In this document: positions 34,692 through 42,359 of the stretch, one piece after another | Layout: each line of letters begins with the position of its first letter | Numbering within the stretch: position 1 is the stretch's first letter | Source: JAWLBR01 sp041687495 | Lineage (GTDB): Bacteria > Bacillota > Limnochordia > DTU087 > JAAYGB01 | Length of the DNA stretch: 58,825 nt | Reading direction: 5' to 3' | Assembly (NCBI GenBank): GCA_041687495.1 | Contig: JAWLBR010000008.1 | Span: 1-58,825 of the forward strand | Notes under the pieces: generated by a model | Told to the model about the DNA's origin: nothing | The model's input: only the letters and a program-made list of their open reading frames with translations | The model's database searches: none | Made by a program: the position numbers and the translations under genes

Positions 34692-35789
34692 ATGGGATTA
34701 AATGGGGAACTGACGGAGAAATGGCAGCGGGTGAAGGATTATCTACAGGTTCATGATCTCGATGGTATTCTCCTTACCCGACAAGATAATTTTGCCTGGT
34801 TCACCGGGGGTAAAGATAACCACGTCGCCACGGTGGATGATGTGGGAGAGGCCTCGCTGTTGATCACCCCTGAGGACGTTACCTTAATCACCACCAATAT
34901 CGAGGCCCCGAGACTGGCGGTTGAGGAAATCGGGGATTACGGCTACCAAATTAGGTCGGTACCTTGGTATCAAGGGACCGACGGAGCCATAGCTGAACTA
35001 ATCGCCGGCAAGCGGGTCGGAGCAGACACAAGCATTCCTGGAACCAGCAGCATCATGGCTGACTTTCCGGCTCTGCGGTATTCCCTTACCTCTGCCGAAG
35101 TTGACCGCATCAAAGAGTTGGGTCTGCAGGCAGGTCAAGCAGTGGAGTATACCTGCCGGAGCGTTGAGCCGGGAATGACCGAGCACGAGATTGCCGGGGT
35201 GATGTGTGAACGCCTACTAGCCCAGGGAATAACCCCGACTGTCGCCTTGGTGGCCGTCGATGAGAGGGTAAGGCATTTTCGCCATCCCATTCCAACCCAG
35301 AGGCGATTGGATAAGTACGCCATGGTGGTTGTGTGCGCCCGCAAAGGTGGCTTAATTGTGGCAGCGACTAGGTTGGTGCACTTTGGGGCAATTCCCACCG
35401 AACTGCGCTCAAGACATGAGGCTGTTCTCCGCATCGAGGCTGCCATGATGGCGGCGACTAGAGTGGGTGAGTCCGTAGAGGAGATTTTACGGGCAGGAGT
35501 GGCCGGTTACGAGGCCGAAGGATACCCCACCGAATGGAAGTTGCACCACCAGGGTGGTCCCTGCGGTTACGCCAATCGGGAGTACCTGGCTGTCCCTGGA
35601 GTGAAAGGCACAGTTCAGGAGCGCCAAGCTTTTGCTTGGAACCCTTCCATCACTGGCACTAAGTCTGAAGATACCATCCTCGTTGACTCTGAGGGAGTAG
35701 AGATCATCACCGCTACCGGTGACTGGCCTACGGTGGATGTTGAAGTAAACGGAAAAGTCTATGCTCGGCCCGAGATCCTGCGACGCTAA
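34692..35789 (+). CDS. M24-fold (creatinase/aminopeptidase P-like) protein lacking most metal ligands
   Basis: A 365-residue protein; ATG 34692 with GGAGGTAA upstream. An N-terminal creatinase-like domain (about 10-130, 'DGILLTRQDNFAWFTGG') precedes a pita-bread domain (about 135-345). In metal M24 peptidases five ligands bind two metals. Here the two Asp positions read C/A at about 215 and Ala at about 224 ('VAATR' in place of S-D-x-T-R), and the first Glu position is Asn317 in 'AWNPS'. His286 ('HHQGG') and Glu326 ('SEDTILV') remain. Creatinase also works without metal, so a non-peptidase hydrolase or a pseudoenzyme is more likely than a dipeptidase. A PilZ gene follows after 16 bases. Confidence 0.82.
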   Translation: MGLNGELTEKWQRVKDYLQVHDLDGILLTRQDNFAWFTGGKDNHVATVDDVGEASLLITPEDVTLITTNIEAPRLAVEEIGDYGYQIRSVPWYQGTDGAIAELIAGKRVGADTSIPGTSSIMADFPALRYSLTSAEVDRIKELGLQAGQAVEYTCRSVEPGMTEHEIAGVMCERLLAQGITPTVALVAVDERVRHFRHPIPTQRRLDKYAMVVVCARKGGLIVAATRLVHFGAIPTELRSRHEAVLRIEAAMMAATRVGESVEEILRAGVAGYEAEGYPTEWKLHHQGGPCGYANREYLAVPGVKGTVQERQAFAWNPSITGTKSEDTILVDSEGVEIITATGDWPTVDVEVNGKVYARPEILRR

Positions 35790-35805
35790 GGAAATGGGTG
35801 GTTAG

Positions 35806-36462
35806 ATGCGTCTATTCGACAAAATCCTGGCTGTCAACCAAAGTGTGGAAGTCACTTGGAAAGGGGCTAAGCGGCGGTTTCGAAGTAGGATAGAGATTGT
35901 TGGGAAAAGGACAGTAACCATTGCTGCTCCTTTGGAGCAGGGAATCCCAGTCTACGCCGAGCCAGGTACCCCAGTGAATATTGATATCTTCTATGAGGGT
36001 AAGCGTTACGGATTTGTGGCACCGCTGCAGCGCAGCATTCCGGGGCAGATCCCCTTTTGGGAGTTGGAAAAGCCCAAGGAGCTCAAGGTGATTAACCTTC
36101 GGGAATTTTTCCGCCTGGACGTGAGTTTGCCGGCAAAAATTGCCGAACAGGAAGAAGCAGAGCCGGTAGATTCGTGGCTGGAATGTACTGTGATTAACCT
36201 AAGCGGAAACGGACTGTTGGCTGCAGTCGACGCGGACCAGTGGAACAACGCCAAGGAAGTTCGGGTTGCGGTGAGCCTGCCGGGTGCGCAGATGCTGCGG
36301 CTGTCCGGAGAGGTGGTGCGTAAGGAGCTGGTGGAAACATCGGCAAGTCGGGTTGTCCGCTTGGCCATTCACTTTGGTGACGTCAATACCTATGCACAGA
36401 ATGCGATTATGAAATTCCTTTTTGCCGAACAGAGAAAGCGAAGGGCGCGGGGATTGCTGTAG
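35806..36462 (+). CDS. PilZ-domain c-di-GMP receptor (YcgR/MotI-like)
   Basis: A 218-residue cytoplasmic protein. An N-terminal YcgR-N-like beta domain (about 10-95) is followed by a PilZ domain (about 100-215). The c-di-GMP site is recognisable: R-E-F-F-R in 'NLREFFRLDV' (R-x-x-x-R) and N-L-S-G-N-G ((D/N)-x-S-x-x-G). In Bacillus the homologue MotI (YpfB) binds the flagellar stator when c-di-GMP is high and stops rotation. A similar brake is a reasonable expectation given flagellar genes and a possible flagellar-sigma promoter nearby, but not demonstrated. A terminator follows. Confidence 0.9.
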   Translation: MRLFDKILAVNQSVEVTWKGAKRRFRSRIEIVGKRTVTIAAPLEQGIPVYAEPGTPVNIDIFYEGKRYGFVAPLQRSIPGQIPFWELEKPKELKVINLREFFRLDVSLPAKIAEQEEAEPVDSWLECTVINLSGNGLLAAVDADQWNNAKEVRVAVSLPGAQMLRLSGEVVRKELVETSASRVVRLAIHFGDVNTYAQNAIMKFLFAEQRKRRARGLL

Positions 36463-36517
36463 AGGGCTCCCGGCTACCGTGGGATGTACCAAGAAACATA
36501 TCTGAAAAAAGGATGGA

Positions 36518-36549
36518 AGAAGAGGCCGGATCCCCGACCTCTTTTTTTT
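36518..36549. terminator. Bidirectional terminator between the PilZ gene and xylB
   Basis: AAGAGG-C-CGG pairs with CCG-A-CCTCTT with one internal mismatch, flanked by T8 on the forward side. The genes are convergent, so both can use it. Confidence 0.8.
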
Positions 36550-36561
36550 GCAAGATAGAGC

Positions 36562-38088
36562 TTAGGGTAGCTGGCTAATTCGGCCGAAGGAATCTTTAAG
36601 TGCTGGATACAGTGCCTGGTATTCCCGGTAGTACTGCTCATAGATTTCGACGGTCTTGGGATTTGGCTCTGTGACAGATACTGTGGAAATCGCTGCTTCT
36701 GCGGCTTCGGCCACTGAAGCATGGACTCCGGCGGCAACTCCAGCCAGAAGCGCAGCCCCAAAGGCAGGACCCTCGTCAACGTTCAGGGTCGCGATTCGGA
36801 CGTTCATGACATCGGCCTGCATTTGTCTCCACAGTGGGCTCTTAGCCCCACCGCCAATAGCCCGAATCTCGGGGACTTCGGTTCCCATGCCCTTAATGAT
36901 CTCCAGCGAGTCCCGCAGGGCGAAGACAACGCCCTCAAGTACGGCCCTTACCAGGTGCCCTTTGGTGTGACGGGGAGTGATCCCGCAGAAAACACCCCGG
37001 GCATTGGCGTCAGCGTGGGGAGTTCTCTCTCCTGTCAGGTATGGCAGGAAAATGAGGCCTTCCGAGCCAGCCGGTACGTTTTCCGCTTGGGCTGTGAGCA
37101 GGTTATAGGCGTCGATTCCAGAGAGAGACTCCATCTGCGCTTCCAGCTGACCAAGGTTATCCCGGAACCACTTGAGGGAGAGTCCAGCGGATAAGCTAAC
37201 GCCCATATTGTACCACCGGTTGGGGACTCCGTGGTTGAAAGTATGAACCTTGGCTTCAGGGTCTGTCTGCGGAGTGTCTGTTTGAACTAGCACAACACCA
37301 GAGGTGCCAATACTCGATAGCGCCCGGCCGGACCTAACAATTCCCGTACCTACGGCACCGCAGGCATTGTCCGCTCCGCCGCCGGCGATGGCGATTCCCG
37401 CCGGCAGGCCGGTGGCGTCAGCCACGTCCTTAAGCAGATAACCACAGCAGTCACTGGACTCTTTTACCTCGGGCATAATCTGAGGATCAATTCCCAGCTT
37501 TTCCATCACCGGCAGTGACCATTTCCGCTTGGCGACGTCCAACAGGAGAGTTCCCGCGGCATCGGAGAGCTCAGTATAGATCTCACCGGTGAGGCGCATC
37601 CGCACGTAATCCTTAGGCAGAAGTACCCAGCGCAGTCGCCGGTAATTCTCCGGCTCGTTTTGCATCAGCCAGACAATCTTTGGAGCGGTGAATCCCTCCA
37701 AAGCCGGATTCGAGGTGTGGCGGATCAGTTCTTCCCTGCCTACTTGGTCTGTGATCCAGCGGCATTGCGGAGCAGTGCGCCCGTCATTCCACAGCAGAGC
37801 CGGCCTAATGACCTGACGCTCCGCATCGAGAAAGACCGAGCTGTGCATCTGCCCAGACAGACCAATGCCTTTGACTTCCTGGACCTTGCTGCCCAGCTGC
37901 CCAGCGATATCTGCCAACGACTGTACTGTAGCCTGCCACCAGTCCTCAGGATTCTGCTCGGTCCAGCCAGGTCTTGGCTGGCTGAGGGGATACTCCCGAA
38001 AGGATCGGGCGAGGATCCCGCCAGATTCGTTGACTGCAACGGTTTTGACTCCCCCAGTACCAACATCAATCCCAATCAACAGTGCCAT
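36562..38088 (-). CDS. xylB: Xylulokinase
   Basis: A 508-residue FGGY-family sugar kinase on the reverse strand; the ATG at 38088 has GGAGGT upstream. Family marks: 'LLIGIDVGTGGVKTVAV' phosphate loop, 'GIGLSGQMHSSVFLD' (typical for xylulokinase), 'SDAAGTLLLDVAKR', 'GGADNACGAVG' with the catalytic Asp, and the FGGY signature-like 'ALRDSLEIIKGMGTEVPEIRAIGGGAKSP' region. It phosphorylates D-xylulose for entry into the pentose-phosphate pathway. No xylose isomerase or transporter is adjacent. It is divergent from a PfkB-family kinase, and an inverted repeat lies between them. Confidence 0.95.
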   Translation of the reverse strand: MALLIGIDVGTGGVKTVAVNESGGILARSFREYPLSQPRPGWTEQNPEDWWQATVQSLADIAGQLGSKVQEVKGIGLSGQMHSSVFLDAERQVIRPALLWNDGRTAPQCRWITDQVGREELIRHTSNPALEGFTAPKIVWLMQNEPENYRRLRWVLLPKDYVRMRLTGEIYTELSDAAGTLLLDVAKRKWSLPVMEKLGIDPQIMPEVKESSDCCGYLLKDVADATGLPAGIAIAGGGADNACGAVGTGIVRSGRALSSIGTSGVVLVQTDTPQTDPEAKVHTFNHGVPNRWYNMGVSLSAGLSLKWFRDNLGQLEAQMESLSGIDAYNLLTAQAENVPAGSEGLIFLPYLTGERTPHADANARGVFCGITPRHTKGHLVRAVLEGVVFALRDSLEIIKGMGTEVPEIRAIGGGAKSPLWRQMQADVMNVRIATLNVDEGPAFGAALLAGVAAGVHASVAEAAEAAISTVSVTEPNPKTVEIYEQYYREYQALYPALKDSFGRISQLP

Positions 38089-38149
38089 ATGTGTACCTCC
38101 TTTGGTCTAGACATCAGACGCAGAGTTTGTATCCCAGTAGAAGTTGTCT

Positions 38150-38174
38150 TCGGTGCCTGTCAGGTAGGCACGAA
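38150..38174. repeat. Inverted repeat between xylB and the PfkB-family kinase
   Basis: GTGCCT (38153-38158) and AGGCAC (38166-38171) flank a seven-base centre; flanking TTC and GAA extend it with one unpaired G. It lies about 60 bases upstream of xylB and 175 upstream of the kinase, a place suited to an operator shared by divergent sugar genes. Confidence 0.5.
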
Positions 38175-38346
38175 GGTGCATTTCAGTTTCCTTCTTCGGG
38201 TTTGGGTGAACACTTCCTGCTGCACGGCAGAAGGGATTGGCGAAGGAACGGGCATACTCAGCGGGGAACTTTCTGTTAGTAATTGAATAAAGACAGCCAA
38301 TTGAAGATGACAGGAAGTAACGGTTGTTATCAAGGGAGTGTACGCT

Positions 38347-39297
38347 GTGATCTATACCGTAACGCTGAACCCTGCCGTTGACCGGACATTGTTGGTCAGG
38401 CCTTTTCGCCCCGGAGAGCTCAATCGGGTTTCGGAGAAAATTGACAATGCAGGGGGAAAGGGAATCAACGTTTCCCTTGCTCTCGTGGAGCTGGGGGCAG
38501 ATACCACGGCTTGTGGGTTTTTAGGAGGCGATTCTGGCCGCTGGCTGGACAAAGCCATTCGCACCTTGGGAGTGAAGGGATCCTGGATCAATATTTCCGG
38601 GGAGACGCGGACCAACATTAAGGTGCGGGACTTGGACTCCGGTCAGGTAACTGAACTCAACGAGGCCGGTCCGCAGATTAGCTCCACAGAATGGGGACGG
38701 CTGACGGATTGGGTGACGCAGATAGGCCCCACCGCCTCCACCCAGGAAGGTGATGGGATCATAGTCTTTGCTGGGAATCCACCTAAGGGATCCCCAGAGA
38801 CTATCTATGCTGAACTGGTGGGGCAGGCGAAGGCACAGGGCCTTTACACTGTTTTAGATACCAATGGTGTCTATCTGGAAGCCGGGCTGCAGGCTGGTCC
38901 CCATCTAGTGAAGCCGAATCTTGAGGAGCTGAGTACCCTGGTAGGCAGAAAGCTGGAGAGCGTCACTGCCGCTGCAGAGGCTGCGCAGCAGATAATAGCT
39001 GCCGGTGTAGATACCGTAGTGGTATCCTTGGGAGGAGACGGCGCTCTGTACTGCCGAAAGGGTGAGACGATCCTAGCTGTGCCCCCTTCTGTAGATGTCC
39101 GCTCTACAGTGGGATGCGGCGATGCGCTGGTTGCCGGTACAGTCTATGCCATTTCGCAACACAAGTCCTTGGCAGACACGGCTCGCTGGGGAGCGGCTGC
39201 TGGCACAGCCGCTGCCACCACTGAAGGCACTCAGCCTGGCAGCAGAGCTTTGGTTCTGCGGCTATTTGGGCAGGTGAGTGTGCAGAACCTGTGCTAA
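38347..39297 (+). CDS. PfkB-family hexose-phosphate kinase (1-phosphofructokinase / tagatose-6-phosphate kinase type)
   Basis: About 316 residues from GTG 38347, spaced eight bases from AAGGGAG. The subfamily N-terminus 'IYTVTLNPAVDRTLLV' and 'GGKGINVSLALVELGADTTACGFLGG' mark the FruK/LacC branch. The phosphate-binding and catalytic loop reads 'STVGCGDALVAG', with Cys in place of the usual Ala/Ser but the catalytic Asp present. Product would be fructose-1,6- or tagatose-1,6-bisphosphate. No PTS fructose transporter or lactose genes are nearby, so the sugar is uncertain. Confidence 0.88.
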   Translation: MIYTVTLNPAVDRTLLVRPFRPGELNRVSEKIDNAGGKGINVSLALVELGADTTACGFLGGDSGRWLDKAIRTLGVKGSWINISGETRTNIKVRDLDSGQVTELNEAGPQISSTEWGRLTDWVTQIGPTASTQEGDGIIVFAGNPPKGSPETIYAELVGQAKAQGLYTVLDTNGVYLEAGLQAGPHLVKPNLEELSTLVGRKLESVTAAAEAAQQIIAAGVDTVVVSLGGDGALYCRKGETILAVPPSVDVRSTVGCGDALVAGTVYAISQHKSLADTARWGAAAGTAAATTEGTQPGSRALVLRLFGQVSVQNLC

Positions 39298-39304
39298 CGC
39301 GAGT

Positions 39305-39466
39305 TTAGTTGGGAAGCAGAGCGTTGGAGATGAGGTAACCGGCGAAAATCCCAACGATCCCCAAAATCCCAGCCAAGTTGGGCGGCGCTGGGATCGGTAG
39401 ACGCAGTAGAGAGAACAAGAAACCGACGAGGGCGCCGCTAATCAACGATAAGAGCCATTGCTGCAT
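39305..39466 (-). CDS. XapX-domain small membrane protein
   Basis: A 53-residue protein from the reverse-strand ATG at 39466, chosen because GAGGA lies eight bases upstream. It has two hydrophobic helices around the XapX (DUF1427) core 'SLLRLPIPAPPNLAGILGIVG'. Such proteins are small inner-membrane proteins of unknown function. It ends eight bases from the convergent PfkB-family gene. Confidence 0.8.
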   Translation of the reverse strand: MQQWLLSLISGALVGFLFSLLRLPIPAPPNLAGILGIVGIFAGYLISNALLPN

Positions 39467-39668
39467 GCTTTTCCATCCTCTTCTCAGAACTTGTCCACTT
39501 TCAATTTTGGAATATTGTGGCATTATTACTCACTTTGCACTGCACCACTTTGGGTGGCCAAAAGTCTGACTTTCTTATCATTCCTCCTTTTTTGGAGGGA
39601 ATGCCCCTCCTAGCCAGAACTATAGGGCTGTGCGAAGCTGTTGTACGCCTGCTTTGGGGGGACTGCCC

Positions 39669-39947
39669 GTGTCCGTAGTTCGTTTTAGGAATAGGGATAT
39701 CTCCCGCTGCCTGCTGCGCTTCTTGGAGGCTGAGAATGCCTGCGAGATTTCGGCCGTAGAGTTTGAGTTGCTCGAGGAAGTGGTTGCCCTTTTAGCGCAG
39801 TCTCATGCTAGGCTGCTTCGGTTTGACGACCGGATCATGGTAGTGGAGACGCCTGAAGACCACCTAGTTCGGTTTGTCCCAATGGAACATGTGGTGGATG
39901 TGCGAATCGAGCCAGCCCATACATCTCCAGCCGATCAGACCCAGTAG
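39669..39947 (+). CDS. Small protein of unknown function upstream of comFC
   Basis: A 92-residue reading from GTG 39669 after a G-rich site (GGGGGGA). It is acidic with a likely helix (about 15-45) and two beta-like stretches ('HARLLRFDDRIMVVE', 'HLVRFVPMEHVVDV'), without signal peptide, cysteine motif or known domain. It ends 43 bases before the probable comFC start, the place comFB occupies in Bacillus, but I do not see ComFB features. Codon use looks like that of its neighbours, so it is probably a real gene. Confidence 0.6.
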   Translation: MSVVRFRNRDISRCLLRFLEAENACEISAVEFELLEEVVALLAQSHARLLRFDDRIMVVETPEDHLVRFVPMEHVVDVRIEPAHTSPADQTQ

Positions 39948-39990
39948 ATTTGGCATCAGCCAGCCCGGAGGACAAAAGGAGCTGCTAGCT

Positions 39991-40734
39991 TTGTTTCATC
40001 GGTTAGCTGGTTTGAGGGCGCGCCTTGGCGGTAGTCTTCCTACCGCGGATCAGTGTGTGGTGTGCGGTAGGCGCCTTCCACCATTTGTCACTGTTGCGCT
40101 GTGTCGGCACTGTTACGCGCAAATGCCAGTCATCGATGACTCCTCTTGCCGCCGCTGCGGCCGCCCTGTCAGAGGCGCCACTTTCTGTCAGCGCTGTCAA
40201 ACCGAGCCCCTTCAGTATGCTGCTAAGGTCAGAGCTGTTTGCTGCTACGATGGTGTGGTTCAAGATTGGCTCCATGCCATCAAATACGGAGGCCAGTGGG
40301 AACTAGCTGACACATTGGGAGCGCTGATGGCTCTTCGCTTTCCTGAGGCCCAGCTGAGGGTTGACTGTATCGTTCCGGTTCCGTTGCATGTGCAGCGCCT
40401 GCGGCAGAGGGGTTTCAATCAAGCAGAACTGCTGGCCCACAGAATTGCCCGCCATCGGCTCATCCCCTGCCATGATCAGGCGATAGGAAGAGTCGTCAAC
40501 ACCAGCCCCCAATCCGGGCTGAGTCCGGCAGAGCGGATGCGTAACCTCTTTGGAGCTTTTTCGGTGTTTGAACCGGCACGAATTCGTGGTAAGACAGTGT
40601 TAGTCATAGATGACATTTACACCACGGGAGCCACTGTCAACGAATTGGCTCGCGTCTTACTGCGAGCCGGGGCTAGGGAAGTAAACGGGTTCTGTTTTGC
40701 GGTAGGGATTAACGATGCCGATTTAGAAGTATGA
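39991..40734 (+). CDS. comFC: ComF-family phosphoribosyltransferase-like protein ComFC
   Basis: About 247 residues. The likely start is TTG 39991, nine bases after AAAGGAG; longer frames overlap the preceding gene. The N-terminus holds a double zinc-finger-like region ('CVVCGRRLPP', 'CRHC', 'CRRCGRPV', 'CQRC'), followed by 'VHAIKYGGQWELA'-type and 'VPVPLHVQRLRQRGFNQAELLA' blocks and the PRPP-binding loop 'VLVIDDIYTTGATV'. ComFC is required for DNA uptake in transformable bacteria and binds single-stranded DNA together with ComFA. It opens the classic comF-flagellar gene order. Confidence 0.92.
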   Translation: MFHRLAGLRARLGGSLPTADQCVVCGRRLPPFVTVALCRHCYAQMPVIDDSSCRRCGRPVRGATFCQRCQTEPLQYAAKVRAVCCYDGVVQDWLHAIKYGGQWELADTLGALMALRFPEAQLRVDCIVPVPLHVQRLRQRGFNQAELLAHRIARHRLIPCHDQAIGRVVNTSPQSGLSPAERMRNLFGAFSVFEPARIRGKTVLVIDDIYTTGATVNELARVLLRAGAREVNGFCFAVGINDADLEV

Positions 40735-40816
40735 AGAAACTGCCGCAAGGGAAAGGAGGAAGGCGTCGATCTCGGGAGCATTTTGGGACTTCGGAGATCG
40801 CTGTACGCCGCTCTCA

Positions 40817-41218
40817 ATGAGTCTTCGCAATTGCACCCGCTGTGGGGGTCTGTTTGACTCCATGGGACAGAGAGTGTGTCCCAGCTGTCAACGTAAAGAG
40901 CAGTCAGAATTCGATGAAGTGCGCAGCTATGTATATCAGAACAAGGAAGCTACCATTGCTCAGGCAAGTGCGGCCACCGGAGTGTCGAAGGAACGGATTA
41001 ATCAGTTTGTTCGAGAAGGAAGGCTGGTTCTGAGTAAGCCGGAATTGGAGTGTATTTCCTGTGGGGCTTTGATCGGTACAGGGAGACTGTGCGAAGCCTG
41101 TATGAAGCGGATGAAGCAGGATTTGACAACCCCAGCTTCAGAACCCGGGGAGAAGGATAACTCATCACGCAGTGGCTTTCACACTAAGGACAACTTCACC
41201 CGGCGGCGGGATCGGTAA
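40817..41218 (+). CDS. yvyF: Flagellar operon protein YvyF
   Basis: A 133-residue protein from ATG 40817. An N-terminal zinc-ribbon 'CTRCGGLFDSMGQRVCPSC', a MerR-like helix-turn-helix ('ATIAQASAATGVSKERINQFVREGRL') and a second cysteine pair set 'CISCG...CEAC' match the TIGR03826/YvyF family. In Bacillus it lies between comFC and flgM, exactly as here. Its role is to modulate flagellar gene expression or assembly, not well defined. A terminator separates it from flgM. Confidence 0.92.
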   Translation: MSLRNCTRCGGLFDSMGQRVCPSCQRKEQSEFDEVRSYVYQNKEATIAQASAATGVSKERINQFVREGRLVLSKPELECISCGALIGTGRLCEACMKRMKQDLTTPASEPGEKDNSSRSGFHTKDNFTRRRDR

Positions 41219-41257
41219 CTACCAGAACTGAAACAGTGTACCGTATGATATAGAAAG

Positions 41258-41298
41258 ACCCGAAGGGTAAGCTCCAGCCTACCCTTTCGGGTTTTTTG
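41258..41298 (+). terminator. Intrinsic terminator after yvyF
   Basis: ACCCGAAGGGTA (41258-41269) pairs with TACCCTTTCGGGT (41280-41292) with one bulged base, followed by a T-run. Confidence 0.95.
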
Positions 41299-41307
41299 CA
41301 TTTGGAC

Positions 41308-41335
41308 TAAAGGATTTGGCTCACGGTGACGATAG
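41308..41335 (+). promoter_or_regulatory. Flagellar-sigma (SigD/FliA-like) promoter for flgM
   Basis: CTAAA with TAAA at 41308-41311, a 16-base spacer and GACGATAG at 41328-41335, against TAAA-N15/16-GCCGATAT. It lies directly after the yvyF terminator and about 40 bases before flgM, the anti-sigma factor gene, which is commonly under its own sigma in other bacteria. Confidence 0.65.
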
Positions 41336-41377
41336 TAATAGTAAGTGGAGAAGTAATCTCCCATAGAGGTGACGATG

Positions 41378-41680
41378 ATGAAGATTTCCCCGAGCCAAAT
41401 TCAACAGATCGCAAAGCTGTACGGACAGAATCGGACGGCTCGCCCCGAAAAGACACAGAAGACTTCCATGGGTCGTGATGCTGTGGATTTGTCGGCGCAA
41501 GGCAAGGAGATTCAGGCGCTCAAGCAGAGAATCGCTCAGCTACCAGAAGTCCGGGAGGACAGGGTGGCGGAGCTGAAGTCTGCCATTCAGTCTGGAACAT
41601 ACCAGGTTTCGGCACGACAGGTGGCTGAGAAAATGGTGGATCGGTCGTTGGCTGATCACTTAATCAACAAGGACAGATAG
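41378..41680 (+). CDS. flgM: Anti-sigma factor FlgM
   Basis: About 100 residues. Of two adjacent ATG codons, 41378 is better spaced from GAGGTG than 41375. N-terminal 'MKISPSQIQQIAKLYGQN' and C-terminal 'RVAELKSAIQSGTYQVSARQVAEKMVD' fit FlgM, whose C-terminal helices bind the flagellar sigma factor until the hook is complete and FlgM is exported. It begins the flagellar run and has its own probable sigma-D promoter. Confidence 0.95.
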   Translation: MKISPSQIQQIAKLYGQNRTARPEKTQKTSMGRDAVDLSAQGKEIQALKQRIAQLPEVREDRVAELKSAIQSGTYQVSARQVAEKMVDRSLADHLINKDR

Positions 41681-41733
41681 GGCCCGGAGTACACTGGACC
41701 TGGTCGCAAAATTTCACCCTTGGAGTTGGCAAG

Positions 41734-42285
41734 ATGAAGCAGCACGCCGGAGACAAGGACATTCCCTTGGAGATCAACAGCCAGGTGTATACCACTCTGG
41801 CTTCAATTTTATCTGCCCAAATCGAGGTTTTGGAGGAACTGACCCGGTTGGGCGAGCAGAAAACAGCGGCTATCACCTCTGAGGAGCCAAGACAGCTGGA
41901 AGAGGTGGCGGCGGCAGAACTGGCTCAGGTGGAACAGCTTAATCGCTGGGAACAGCAGCGACTGCGTCTAATCGGTGCGGTCGAGCAGCAGGCGGCTCAG
42001 CTGCTGGGGCACGACATGCGATTTACCCTGCAGGACTTGATCCAGCTGGCTTCTGTTTCTGAGCAGCGAACCCTGCAGGAGTTTCATTCCCGACTAGATC
42101 AGCTGGCCCAACGCTTGGAACAGGTGTCTGCATTGAACCAAAAACTGTTGGCCCACTCCTTGGCAGTAGTCAACTTTTCGTTGGAAGTTCTCACAGGCAG
42201 CCAACAAACTGCGCCTACCTATGACCGCCCGGGTAGGGGTAAGGGGGCCAAGACATCGGCGCGGGTGCTCGATGCCAAGGCTTAG
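41734..42285 (+). CDS. flgN: FlgN-like flagellar export chaperone
   Basis: A 183-residue, mostly helical protein with heptad-like Leu/Gln/Glu pattern through residues 20-145 ('LASILSAQIEVLEELTRLGEQKTAAI'). Position directly between flgM and flgK, size and helical nature match FlgN, the chaperone for FlgK and FlgL. A basic, disordered C-terminal tail of about 30 residues is longer than usual. Confidence 0.88.
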   Translation: MKQHAGDKDIPLEINSQVYTTLASILSAQIEVLEELTRLGEQKTAAITSEEPRQLEEVAAAELAQVEQLNRWEQQRLRLIGAVEQQAAQLLGHDMRFTLQDLIQLASVSEQRTLQEFHSRLDQLAQRLEQVSALNQKLLAHSLAVVNFSLEVLTGSQQTAPTYDRPGRGKGAKTSARVLDAKA

Positions 42286-42359
42286 GTACCTGGGCTGTGG
42301 AGCAAAGGCTCCATTTGCCCTGCTGGTGGCCAGGATAGATGCAAAGTAGGTGAAGTTAC

